Below, in pieces: positions 16,643 to 23,657 of a stretch of 25,333 bases of DNA (positions within the stretch are counted from its first letter, which is position 1; every line of letters begins with the position of its first letter). This stretch comes from a virus, in the IMG/VR virus record IMGVR_UViG_3300030380_000762, positions 1-25,333 of that record, one strand, 5' to 3'. The translations under genes were made by a program, and so were the position numbers. The notes under the pieces were generated by a model. That model worked only from the letters and a program-made list of their open reading frames with translations. It had not been told where the DNA came from and made no database searches.

Positions 16643-17018
16643 AACCCGGCCTCTCTTTCGCTCGTCTGTACCAGTGTCCTCGGACGCCCGGTCCTAAATG
16701 CTCTTTGAATTTCGCGCGTATGCGTTGCATCACCTCGCGCGTATGCCCATCGGCAACCAGAAAGTCGGCAAAAAACACATTACCGCCACACTTCCACTCA
16801 TCTGGGCGCACGGCGCGATTTCCCGTCATCAACTCCATCAAAACCTTGTCGCTTACGAACGCCCATGTAACGGCTGCTACTAGCTGCTCGTCCTTCTGGA
16901 ACAGCAGCGCCTGTCCATGCGACATCGGCGGCACAAACTGCCGCTCAACACGCTCAAGCGTCCAATCCTTGTAAAACCCGCGCGCTATCAGGAAAACGCA
17001 AAGTGCGCCTAAGTCCAT
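16629..17018 (-). CDS. HlyC-like acyltransferase-fold protein, catalytic His replaced
   Basis: 129 residues. 'FYKDWTLERVERQFVPPMSH', 'GQALLFQKDEQLVAAVTWAF', 'EWKCGGNVFFADFLVADGH' and 'EVMQRIRAKF' line up in order with E. coli HlyC as I recall it: 'LHRNWPVSLF...PAI', 'NQYALLTRDNYPVAYCSWANLS', 'DWTSGDRKWFIDWIAPFGD', 'LYKYMRKKF'. HlyC/ApxC proteins are GNAT-fold enzymes that acylate lysines of RTX toxins. The conserved Asp of that family aligns with Asp85 (FADF), but the catalytic His (His23 in HlyC) aligns with Tyr16. It sits between portal and head genes with a one-base overlap (TGATG) to the portal stop and no RTX toxin nearby. It may be an inactive, structural derivative; function is not known. 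Confidence 0.7.
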   Translation of the reverse strand: MDLGALCVFLIARGFYKDWTLERVERQFVPPMSHGQALLFQKDEQLVAAVTWAFVSDKVLMELMTGNRAVRPDEWKCGGNVFFADFLVADGHTREVMQRIRAKFKEHLGPGVRGHWYRRAKERPGYVTT

Positions 17019-18997
17019 CAGGCTCTAGGCAGGTTCGTGCTGATCTCAGCGTCCGCGACAACCTTGGCTGCGCGTAGCTGGGCCTCGGCGGCCAACTCTT
17101 CTCGTCTAAGCTCAAGGTCAAGAAGCATTTTTTCTCTATCCAAGGCGATCTCTGCTTCCATCTTGGCTTTTTTCAACTCGTAATCTTGCTGTATTTTCAC
17201 AAGCTCCGGGTTGGGCTGTTGTTGTTGTGGCGCTGCTTGAGGTTGCTGCGGCACAGCACCGGGTGCCTTGAAATAACGTGAAGCATCTTTCAAGCCCGCA
17301 AGCTCAACATATTGGCGCAGCGTGTTCGCATACTGATCCACACCCACCAGCGGATTATCCGGGCCCAGCGTTTGCAGAATCTGCTCCTGCTTTACGATGA
17401 TCTCCATGAGGCGCGCCATTTTTTCCTGATCATCCATCGTGCCGAGGCCGACGTTGACAACGATATCAAAGCCCTCAAACTCGCGCGGATCAATGGGCAC
17501 AAACTCGTTGCGCAGCCGCACGATGCGCGGTGCTTGCTGGTAGATCGACACGATCTTCAGCACGATTTTGAACAGGTCTTTCATACCTGTCTCTGCGATG
17601 GTGCGCGCGTAAGCCTCTAGCTTCTGCCCTGCACCCTTCACTGTGGCTGCAACCGCCGAGGCTGTGCTGCTTTGCAGTGCATTGGCATCCAGACCGGCGC
17701 TGGCCTTGCTCATGCCGGTGCGCGACTCTTTGATCTCATCGATGTAGCGCATTAGAGGCTGAATTTCGCCGCCTATGCCGCCTGTCGAGAGCGGCTGCAC
17801 CGCACCCGGTGTGCGCGTCCTGATGATCGATCCAGCGGTGCCATCAAGCAGGTCATCCAGATTCACCTGCCCCTCGACAGCCACAACGCGGGGCATCACC
17901 GACAGATAGGTGCTGTCCAGATACTGACGCATCAAGGTCGACTTGATCACCTGTAGGTCTTTGGTCAGATCAAAGATTGACCGCCCGATCAGGCGGTGAG
18001 GCATCAGGATCGGAGAAACCACCGCGAAGGGGACATAATCGATGATATCGTTTTCCAGCACATACTCACCGCCATCACCGATGCTCAAGACGCGGCGCAA
18101 CTCGGCAACGCCGTCCTCGTCGTAATCGACTTTGATGATACTCTCATAAACCGGCACCTCGCGCTGGGAAGGGTCGGCATAATCATAATCCTGCTTGCCG
18201 TCGAGATCGCCAAAGCGTTTGCGCACCTCGGTTTCGGTTTCAAGCTCCCCCACACCGGCATAGGTTTCAATCTCTTCTTGATCGTAGCCCATAGCCACAA
18301 GCTCGGAGACCGTTAGCTGGGTGCGGTGGCAGATAAAACGTGCGTCATCTAGCGATTTAGCGCGCCGGTTGACCAGAAATTCCTCTGGCGGGATGTTTTC
18401 GACCCGCACACGCCCGTTTTTCCTTCTAATGCGCAGCTTCACGTCAAAATTGTTAATATCTTCAATGCCGCGCTCCTCATCCCCTGCCACGACAACGGTG
18501 GTGGTCTGCTCTATGACCTCGACATCAGGATTGGAAAGCAAAAGGGCCAGTTCGCTTTCTTCCAAGCCCTCATAAACCTCCTCCTTAACCTCATCCATTT
18601 CATCCCAGCAAACCTTGACCACACCGATCTTGAAAAGTAGGGAGTCTTTGATGAAGTTGTAGAGAATGCGATAGTAATCGTTATCGGTTTGCAGAATAAA
18701 GTTAACATAATCAGTGGCTTGCTCGGCAGCCTCGACATCTTCCTCGTTGCGCGGGGCAAATCTGACGACCTTGTCCGTGCCGGTGAAGATGCGCATCATG
18801 GATGGCATAATCTGCTCAACGACATCCGCAACTGTGGTATCGACCACGCTGGAGCGGCCTTCGACCTCGTTACCGAAGGGGCGCCCCAGATAGTAGTCGA
18901 GCGCATCGATGCGGTCTTGGGTGTATTCGGTGTCGAAATGGTTCAGGCTTTCAGTGATTTCACGTGAAACCACCGAGCCAAGCTGTTCGTCATCCAT
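17018..18997 (-). CDS. Portal protein
   Basis: 659 residues from ATG 18997 (TTG 19000 is also in frame but the ATG forms a one-base TGATG overlap with the previous stop). Evidence: 'ALDYYLGRPFGNEVEGRSSV', 'VADVVEQIMPSMMRIFTGTD', an early helical/wing region with 'NDYYRILYNFIKDSLLFKIG', 'PEEFLVNRRAKSLDDARFIC' and 'VSPILMPHRLIGRSIFDLTK', all diagnostic of P22-like podovirus portals. The C-terminus (about 595-655, 'QQDYELKKAKMEAEIALDRE...') is a coiled coil like the P22 portal barrel. It forms the dodecameric DNA gate and binds TerL and the adaptor. Preceded by seven tiny genes rather than TerL directly, unusual spacing. Confidence 0.92.
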   Translation of the reverse strand: MDDEQLGSVVSREITESLNHFDTEYTQDRIDALDYYLGRPFGNEVEGRSSVVDTTVADVVEQIMPSMMRIFTGTDKVVRFAPRNEEDVEAAEQATDYVNFILQTDNDYYRILYNFIKDSLLFKIGVVKVCWDEMDEVKEEVYEGLEESELALLLSNPDVEVIEQTTTVVVAGDEERGIEDINNFDVKLRIRRKNGRVRVENIPPEEFLVNRRAKSLDDARFICHRTQLTVSELVAMGYDQEEIETYAGVGELETETEVRKRFGDLDGKQDYDYADPSQREVPVYESIIKVDYDEDGVAELRRVLSIGDGGEYVLENDIIDYVPFAVVSPILMPHRLIGRSIFDLTKDLQVIKSTLMRQYLDSTYLSVMPRVVAVEGQVNLDDLLDGTAGSIIRTRTPGAVQPLSTGGIGGEIQPLMRYIDEIKESRTGMSKASAGLDANALQSSTASAVAATVKGAGQKLEAYARTIAETGMKDLFKIVLKIVSIYQQAPRIVRLRNEFVPIDPREFEGFDIVVNVGLGTMDDQEKMARLMEIIVKQEQILQTLGPDNPLVGVDQYANTLRQYVELAGLKDASRYFKAPGAVPQQPQAAPQQQQPNPELVKIQQDYELKKAKMEAEIALDREKMLLDLELRREELAAEAQLRAAKVVADAEISTNLPRA

Positions 18998-19257
18998 CAA
19001 GATTTCCGCTTCTTTTTCTTAAAAGTCGCCACATTTGTTGGCTTTCCGCCGACACCCTGCTTCTTTGCGCGCTTCCTGCGCACCGCAGAGTCGCGCTGTG
19101 CCTTCGTCATCTTGGCTGCTTTGGCTGCCGGGACACATTTTGGATATTTGCGCTTGCTACCCTTGGCCGAAGAGCGTCCGCAGGGCTGAAACTTGCCGTT
19201 TTTCTTGGGCGCGCCGATGTCGACCCACCTGTCCTTGTACCACTGCTTTAAGCTCAT
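18997..19257 (-). CDS. Basic Lys/Arg/Cys small protein ('WVDIGAPKK' type)
   Basis: 86 residues, very basic: 'WYKDRWVDIGAPKKNGKFQP', 'CGRSSAKGSKRKYPKCVPAA', 'KAAKMTKAQRDSAVRRKRAK', 'GGKPTNVATFKKKKRKS'. This module is recurrent in phages and giant viruses as a short uncharacterised domain (possibly the DUF5872-type family, from memory). Two cysteines (CGR, KCVP) are the only obvious metal or redox candidates. It overlaps the 58-aa gene by four bases (ATGA) and the portal gene by one base. Strong positive charge suggests nucleic acid binding or a head-internal role; no function is established. Confidence 0.75.
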   Translation of the reverse strand: MSLKQWYKDRWVDIGAPKKNGKFQPCGRSSAKGSKRKYPKCVPAAKAAKMTKAQRDSAVRRKRAKKQGVGGKPTNVATFKKKKRKS

Positions 19258-19430
19258 TTTGGCTTAGACCCGCGATACTTGCCGCCGCGCTTTTTGTACT
19301 CGCGCACCAGCCAGCTATTGGCATAAGCGCTCGGATAAACATCAAACTTGCGCTTTGCCTCTGCTTTTACGCGGGCATAAAGGCTTGGATTTGTCGGCGT
19401 TGGAGACTTGGACTTCTTCTTCGCTGGCAT
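19254..19430 (-). CDS. 58-aa basic protein with 'YPSAYANSWLVREYKKRGG' motif
   Basis: 58 residues, not long enough for most ORF filters. 'PSLYARVKAEAKRKFDVYPS' continues to 'AYANSWLVREYKKRGGKYRG', a motif common in short phage proteins that often accompany 'WVDIGAPKK' proteins, sometimes fused to them. AGGGGGC six bases before the ATG at 19430 supports the start. The stop overlaps the next start (ATGA at 19254-19257). Net charge is strongly positive. It overlaps the Cys-knuckle gene by 89 bases in another frame. Function unknown; co-occurrence with the 86-aa protein suggests the two act together. Confidence 0.75.
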   Translation of the reverse strand: MPAKKKSKSPTPTNPSLYARVKAEAKRKFDVYPSAYANSWLVREYKKRGGKYRGSKPK

Positions 19431-19536
19431 CGCACGCCCCCTGCTGCTTGCATCGCTTGTAGGTCACGCAGCCCCGGCACAGTGAAAACATGGGGGGCTG
19501 TGGCCTTGGTGCCCGCATCGCGCGGACATACATCAT
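19342..19536 (-). CDS. Four-cysteine knuckle microprotein
   Basis: 64 residues starting MMYVRAMRAPRPQPP, then 'MFSLCRGCVTYKRCKQQGAC': cysteines at about 20, 23, 29 and 35 in a C-x2-C-x5-C-x5-C spacing that could bind a metal. The start overlaps the 18-aa gene's stop by ATGA, a coupling like the other genes of the cassette. The last 29 codons run inside the 58-aa gene in another frame, and that part shows no conserved look. It may be real over its first half or be a shorter form starting at ATG 19491. Small 'CxGC...C...C' proteins are known in related phages. Confidence 0.5.
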   Translation of the reverse strand: MMYVRAMRAPRPQPPMFSLCRGCVTYKRCKQQGACDASEEEVQVSNADKSKPLCPRKSRGKAQV

Positions 19537-19589
19537 TTTTTCTTAGTGCCCTTCTTCTTAGAGCCCTTTTTCTTTCCATAGCCGTACAT
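19533..19589 (-). CDS. 18-residue Lys-rich microprotein
   Basis: The complete sequence is MYGYGKKKGSKKKGTKKK, ten of 18 residues lysine. It is far below normal gene-calling size. AGGAGA is seven bases before the ATG at 19589 and inside the stop region of the preceding 65-aa gene. Its own stop forms ATGA with the start of the next gene. Short 'MYGYGKKK' peptides occur in phage genomes in similar positions, so this is likely a real product, perhaps a DNA-neutralising head peptide. The evidence is the strong ribosome site, clean coupling and composition; function is not known. Confidence 0.6.
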   Translation of the reverse strand: MYGYGKKKGSKKKGTKKK

Positions 19590-19598
19590 CGCGCTCTC

Positions 19599-19796
19599 CT
19601 ACTTTCCGATCCGCTGTTGAACACGCTTGTGTGCTGCACTGAAGCTGGCGCCGCGCTTCTGAGCCCGGACCATTGCCTCTATGTGCTTCTTGGTGTGGTG
19701 CTTGCTATGCTCGACATAGGCCGCCTGCGTCCTTGCCGGTAAAAACCCGATCTCGACGCCCTTGACCTTCTTGGGCTTGCCTTTACGCATTTCCAT
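19599..19796 (-). CDS. 65-aa basic helical protein ('SAAHKRVQQRIGK' type)
   Basis: 65 residues, 'MEMRKGKPKKVKGVEIGFLP' then 'HSKHHTKKHIEAMVRAQKRG' and 'ASFSAAHKRVQQRIGK'. The last part is a familiar short phage motif ('SKHHTxKHIxxMxxxxxxGxSFxxAHxxAxxxVG'). His/Lys/Arg-rich and helical; it may bind DNA or a virion component. GGAG eight bases before ATG 19796 supports the start; a second ATG at 19790 gives a protein shorter by two residues. It follows the 96-aa gene after three bases. Function unknown. Confidence 0.75.
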   Translation of the reverse strand: MEMRKGKPKKVKGVEIGFLPARTQAAYVEHSKHHTKKHIEAMVRAQKRGASFSAAHKRVQQRIGK

Positions 19797-19799
19797 CGG

Positions 19800-20090
19800 T
19801 CAACTCCACTTTGTCTTGTCAGCCCAGTAAGCCGCCGACATCTTGCCCTTTGCGATGTTCTTTGCATGACGCGCTTTGAAGCTCTTACGCTTCATCTTCA
19901 TGCGCCGAGACTCGCCCTTTTTAGGCGCACCAGCGGTCTTTGCCCCCTGCTGCCCAAAACGGATCGTCTTGATCTGATCGCCCGCCTTGGCGACCACGAT
20001 ATGGCTTTTAGTGGGGTGATTAGGCGTCCTTTTAGGCTTGTTGAAAGCTGTGACCCCGGCGCGCTTCAGACGCGGGTCTTTCTCAGCCAT
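19800..20090 (-). CDS. 96-aa conserved basic phage protein
   Basis: 96 residues. 'MAEKDPRLKRAGVTAFNKPK', 'PNHPTKSHIVVAKAGDQIKT', 'IRFGQQGAKTAGAPKKGESR' and 'RKSFKARHAKNIAKGKMSAA' ending 'YWADKTKWS' are the conserved blocks of a small protein found near terminase and portal genes of many phages. Highly basic with a beta-rich first half ('SHIVVAK...KTIRFG') and a helical end. It starts with a one-base TAATG overlap with the 49-aa gene. It is likely a DNA- or RNA-binding structural protein; role not established. Confidence 0.82.
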   Translation of the reverse strand: MAEKDPRLKRAGVTAFNKPKRTPNHPTKSHIVVAKAGDQIKTIRFGQQGAKTAGAPKKGESRRMKMKRKSFKARHAKNIAKGKMSAAYWADKTKWS

Positions 20091-20239
20091 TACTTGCCTT
20101 GCGCCTCATATTCGCGGCGCTGCTTCGGCGACATCGCATCCCAAGACATGCCAGCCTTCTCAGCAGCCTTCTCAGCAGGCTTCTTAGCCGCTTTCTTAGG
20201 CGCTGCCTTCGGCGCCGCCTTCTTCTTCGCTTCTGCCAT
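20090..20239 (-). CDS. 49-aa Lys/Ala-rich protein with C-terminal conserved motif
   Basis: 49 residues: 'MAEAKKKAAPKAAPKKAAKK', then 'PAEKAAEKAGMSWDAMSPKQ' and 'RREYEAQGK'. The first 29 residues are a histone H1-like Ala/Lys/Pro tail; the last 20 contain 'MSPKQRREYEAQ', a short helix seen in other phage proteins. AGGAGG lies six bases before the ATG at 20239, inside the end of terL. Stop overlaps the next start by one base (TAATG). Small size hides it from standard ORF lists. It may compact DNA or act as an internal head protein; only composition supports this. Confidence 0.75.
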   Translation of the reverse strand: MAEAKKKAAPKAAPKKAAKKPAEKAAEKAGMSWDAMSPKQRREYEAQGK

Positions 20240-20248
20240 TATAGCCTC

Positions 20249-21640
20249 CTACACAATCCATCCTGTCTGCGGCTTCATCGTCTCTCGACCCATCCACCTA
20301 GACATCGATCCCATAGCCACCGCGCCCTCTTGCGCAAAGGTCAGCACAAACGCATCACACGCATCCGGGCTGCGCATCCCGCGGCGCCGCATCTCGTCCT
20401 TGCCCTCAATCTTCAACTTGCCCGACGACTGATACTTGTAGCGCACCGCTGTCACCTCGGAGATCAGCGTCTCGTCATTCGGTATCTTGCAATCGCGTGC
20501 CTCAAACCACTCGCGCGCTTTCCAGAACAACTCGTCACGCAACCGCATGAAACGATCCTTCAAGCTGGGGCTCTCGGACACCGCTATCGATATTGCTGGC
20601 AAATCAAGCTCGGCCAGACGATCTGCCAGACCGCCGCCGATACCAATCGCATCAATAAAAATGCTTTGAGGACGCATCGAATAAGGCGTGGCCTCATACT
20701 CGGTCAAAATAATCCCGGCCAACTCCATCAAGTCCTTGCCAGACCATGTTTTCACACGCTCCAACACCACCTGACCCTGCCGCTTGCATAAAGCCGAGCG
20801 ATCCCCGCCCATGCGCGCCACGTCAACGCCCCACACAACCGGCGTCGTAGGTGCTGCCTCGACATCACGCTTTACCGCATCCTCAACCAAGTGAAGGGGT
20901 AGCAATACGTCATCCGACTGAGTAGGAAACTCACCTTTGACCCTGATCCTTACGACGTTTGAATCCTCGCCATATTTGGCCATCATGTCCGCAACAAAGC
21001 GCGGATCAACCGTGTCTGCGTCCTCACAGCTAACCGTCATACAACGCCAATGCTCACGATTGCTGTGAAACGCATCGTAGAAAAAACCCTCGGCGCGGGT
21101 AGGATTCCCGGTCAACACCGTCTTTGCGTTGGGGGTACTCATCGCACCCTCGCCGACCTGAAACACAACATCAGGCACACCAGACGCCTCGTCGACGATG
21201 ACCATCATGTTTGGTGAGTGAAACCCTTGCAAACTTTCTGGCGATTCCCGCCGCGAAACTCGGAAAGCGCAAAAAGAATCAGACGAACCAGCAAGCGAAA
21301 TCTTCTCGCGAGTAAACTCTAACTGCTCCTTAAAACCATCAGGCATCTGACGCGCCCACTTATCAACCTCAGTCCACAAAACATCATTCAACTGATGCGC
21401 CGTGTTCGCCGTCGCTACAATCTTGGTGGGGTAGCGCGTCAAGAGCCACCAAAGGATGAGCCACGATAAGAAAGCCGTCTTGCCAATGCCATGGCCGCTC
21501 TTCAACGCCAGCTTGTCATCAGCCGCTATCGCCCGCAAAGCCTCAACCTGCCACGCCTGCGGCTCCGCACCAATCACATGGCGCACGAACAACTCAGGGT
21601 CGTTGCGCAGCTTCAAAAGCGTCTCGCTGAAGTCCTTCAT
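20249..21640 (-). CDS. terL: Terminase large subunit
   Basis: 463 residues from ATG 21640 (MKDFSETLLKLRNDPELFVR), preceded by AGGGGTG. A longer in-frame start at 21835 exists, but its extra 65 residues lack conserved sequence and span a G/C-run region. Walker A at residues 48-55 (SGHGIGKT), Walker B at about 146-152 (MVIVDEA), coupling motif 'TGNP' near 177-180, and nuclease acidic residues in 'GVDVAR' (Asp273), 'FIDAIG' (Asp330) and 'RSPDACDA' (Asp426/429). It pumps DNA into proheads and cleaves it. The order TerS-gap-TerL-microproteins-portal is not the usual TerL-portal neighbourhood. Confidence 0.93.
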   Translation of the reverse strand: MKDFSETLLKLRNDPELFVRHVIGAEPQAWQVEALRAIAADDKLALKSGHGIGKTAFLSWLILWWLLTRYPTKIVATANTAHQLNDVLWTEVDKWARQMPDGFKEQLEFTREKISLAGSSDSFCAFRVSRRESPESLQGFHSPNMMVIVDEASGVPDVVFQVGEGAMSTPNAKTVLTGNPTRAEGFFYDAFHSNREHWRCMTVSCEDADTVDPRFVADMMAKYGEDSNVVRIRVKGEFPTQSDDVLLPLHLVEDAVKRDVEAAPTTPVVWGVDVARMGGDRSALCKRQGQVVLERVKTWSGKDLMELAGIILTEYEATPYSMRPQSIFIDAIGIGGGLADRLAELDLPAISIAVSESPSLKDRFMRLRDELFWKAREWFEARDCKIPNDETLISEVTAVRYKYQSSGKLKIEGKDEMRRRGMRSPDACDAFVLTFAQEGAVAMGSMSRWMGRETMKPQTGWIV

Positions 21641-21848
21641 GCCCACCCCTAGCCCGCACCGGGAGAAAGTGCATCCAATGCCCCGTTGGGGCTTGCGTTT
21701 TAAGGGGGGTATAGCGCAAGACCTGCCCCCCGCGATATTTTGAGGGGGGGGTGTCAGCAAATAGCCACCTTTTTTGTTACCAATTTTGTTACCGCTGCCG
21801 CTATCCCGCGGCCAGCCTAGAGTTTCGTCAGGCACATAGCCTAACGAC
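21641..21848. other. TerS-TerL intergenic region, candidate packaging site
   Basis: 208 bases without a convincing gene. It holds a perfect short hairpin GCCCC-GTT-GGGGC (21680-21692), a run of six Gs (21704-21709), a C6/G8 inverted pair (21726-21731 and 21744-21751) around an AT-rich loop 'GCGATATTTTGA', and a direct repeat 'TTTTGTTACC' (about 21771-21780 and about 21783-21793). Repeats beside terminase genes can be pac/cos sites bound by TerS. The minus frame stays open across it, so a longer TerL is possible but less likely. No promoter was convincing. Confidence 0.45.
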
Positions 21849-22328
21849 CTACTGAATCGTCGGCTCTTTGCCCTGTTTCTGGCCCTTTAAGCCGTCGCGC
21901 GCGCGTACTGGTAGGTTATGTGTATCTATACCCTCAACCCTACTCTGCACTTCCTTCAGCGCATCTAGGTAATTCCCATCGGCGCTATGCTCCACCTGCA
22001 TCCTGTCGCCATATGCTTTCGGCGCCATACGTGCTGCGGACCACTTCAGCCCATCGATAGCTGCACGCAGCATCCCACTGTCCTTATACTTGCCTTGCAG
22101 ACCAGCGAGGCTGATCTCTGCCACAAGCTCTCCGTAATAGTTACCGCGCTCTTCCTTTGCCTTCTCGTACTGCGCAGCGAAGGCAGCGTCGTCTCGCATC
22201 CACGCACAGATCGTCTTGCTATGCGGCATACCGGGCTGCTTGCAAGCCATAGCAGCGCTGCGTCCGTTCCTGATCTCATCGAGGAACCGATCAATGATCT
22301 CTGGTGTTTTCTTGGTCTTGTTCGCCAT
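21849..22328 (-). CDS. terS: Terminase small subunit
   Basis: 159 residues from ATG 22328 (MANKTKKTPEIIDRFLDEIR). GTG 22361 and ATG 22352 are in frame upstream, but they lie deeper in the methyltransferase gene, and homologues usually start near 'KTxxTPEI'. An N-terminal helix-turn-helix ('GRSAAMACKQPGMPHSKTIC', 'AWMRDDAAFAAQYEKAKEER') recognises packaging-site DNA. 'WSAARMAPKAYGDRMQVEHS' is a diagnostic block of this TerS family. The GGAAAGAG ribosome site precedes the ATG. It overlaps the ParB-methyltransferase stop by 38 bases. It is separated from TerL by the candidate packaging site. Confidence 0.85.
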   Translation of the reverse strand: MANKTKKTPEIIDRFLDEIRNGRSAAMACKQPGMPHSKTICAWMRDDAAFAAQYEKAKEERGNYYGELVAEISLAGLQGKYKDSGMLRAAIDGLKWSAARMAPKAYGDRMQVEHSADGNYLDALKEVQSRVEGIDTHNLPVRARDGLKGQKQGKEPTIQ

Positions 22329-23559
22329 TAAAACTCTTTCCGCTTTCCTCATGCGTTGCACTTAGCCCTGTGAAGTCCTGCCAGCGCTTCACGATCACAT
22401 CACAGTATTTCGGGTCTAGCTCTACAAGGCGTGCGTTGCGCCCTGTCTTTTCTGCTGCTATCAGCGTGCTACCGGAGCCGCCAAAGATATCCAGCACGAC
22501 ATCACCAGCCTTGCTACTGTTTTCGATTGCACGTAATGGCACAGCCACTGGCTTCTGTGTCGGATGCACATAATTTTTCGTGACATCCTTTGCGATTGAC
22601 CAAAGGTCGAAGTCGCTGCGGTCCCCTTTGCGGTACGGCGTGCCCTTGTGGAACAGGATAAACTCACACTGCCTGCGATAAGCCATGAAGCCCAAGCCAG
22701 CATTTTGTTTGTCCCAAACGATTACCGCATCGATGTCAGCGCCGTGCCTTTGCAAAGCGTTTTGAAACGGCTGCTGCTTGAGCGGAGAGACGCACACATA
22801 GACATCACCACCAGCCTTGCGCGCAATGAAAGCACCGCTGATGAGCGTTTCTAGGTCATCGTCTGCGAGATCATCGTTTTTTACTTTTCCGAGTCGGCTT
22901 GTTTTTTTATTTTGGCTTTCCTGTGAGCCGACTGTTCTGCCACCGCTGTAATCGATGCCGTACGGTGGATCGGTAAATACCATATCTGCCTTATCACCCT
23001 GCATGAGCGCATCAAGCGTTTCGATGCTGGTACTGTCACCGCACACGACCCTATGCCTGCCAAGCAGCCAAACATCACCCGGCTTGCTTACCGGCTCCTC
23101 CGGCAACTCTGGAACGGCGTCATCGTCTGTTAAGCCATCACTGACCTTGTTAGCCTCTGCCAGCAGCGTGTCGATCTCTTCAGCTTCAAAGCCAATCAGG
23201 TCCAGATCGAAGCCATCACTGATCAGGTCTTCGATCTCTACCGCAAGCATCTCCTCGTCCCAGCCTGCGTTGAGTGCCAGCTTGTTATCCGCGATCACAT
23301 ATGCACGCTTTTGCGCCTCTGTGAGGTTAGCAAGCATGATGGTTGGCACCTCGGCCATACCCATGCGCTGTGCTGCCATGAGCCTGCCGTGCCCTGCAAT
23401 GATGGTGTTTGTCTCATCGACAAGGATAGGGTTGGTCCAGCCAAACTCTTTGATGCTGGCGGCAACCTGCGCCACCTGCTGATCGCTATGCGTGCGGCTG
23501 TTGCGTGCATACGGCGTGATCTCAGCCGTGCTGCGAAATTGAATACTGATGTCAGACAT
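22291..23559 (-). CDS. ParB-domain / N6-adenine DNA methyltransferase fusion
   Basis: 422 residues. Residues 1-130 are a ParB/Sulfiredoxin-like domain with 'GHGRLMAAQRMGMAEVPTIM' at about 56-75 (ParB box II-type GHGR). From about 160 follows a beta-class methyltransferase: DPPY at 197-200 (motif IV, N6-adenine type), 'HPTQKP' at 332-337 (motif X side), 'DIFGGSGST' at 357-365 (motif I, SAM binding) and 'ELDPKYCD' at 380-387. All catalytic motifs are intact. Such fusions are common in phages and prophages. The target site cannot be read from sequence. It is the first gene of the late leftward operon and ends inside terS, suggesting that modification and packaging are coupled. Confidence 0.92.
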   Translation of the reverse strand: MSDISIQFRSTAEITPYARNSRTHSDQQVAQVAASIKEFGWTNPILVDETNTIIAGHGRLMAAQRMGMAEVPTIMLANLTEAQKRAYVIADNKLALNAGWDEEMLAVEIEDLISDGFDLDLIGFEAEEIDTLLAEANKVSDGLTDDDAVPELPEEPVSKPGDVWLLGRHRVVCGDSTSIETLDALMQGDKADMVFTDPPYGIDYSGGRTVGSQESQNKKTSRLGKVKNDDLADDDLETLISGAFIARKAGGDVYVCVSPLKQQPFQNALQRHGADIDAVIVWDKQNAGLGFMAYRRQCEFILFHKGTPYRKGDRSDFDLWSIAKDVTKNYVHPTQKPVAVPLRAIENSSKAGDVVLDIFGGSGSTLIAAEKTGRNARLVELDPKYCDVIVKRWQDFTGLSATHEESGKSFNGEQDQENTRDH

Positions 23560-23657
23560 AAAATTACCGGCAAAGAAAAGGGCCAGCGGCTGCGTTGATG
23601 ATACTTAGCGCGCTGACCCAGTTTGCTAGGAGGAACGAAACATCCTGTCACGTATCG

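Noticed and set aside
21641-21835. N-terminal extension of TerL by 65 residues
   Set aside because: The frame is open to ATG 21835, but the added stretch is Gly/Pro/Cys-rich, spans hairpins and G/C tracts, and conserved sequence starts at 21640 with a ribosome-like site.
22329-22361. TerS start at GTG 22361 or ATG 22352
   Set aside because: Both lie deeper in the methyltransferase gene and give a Arg/Glu prefix before the usual TerS start; ATG 22328 has a better ribosome site.
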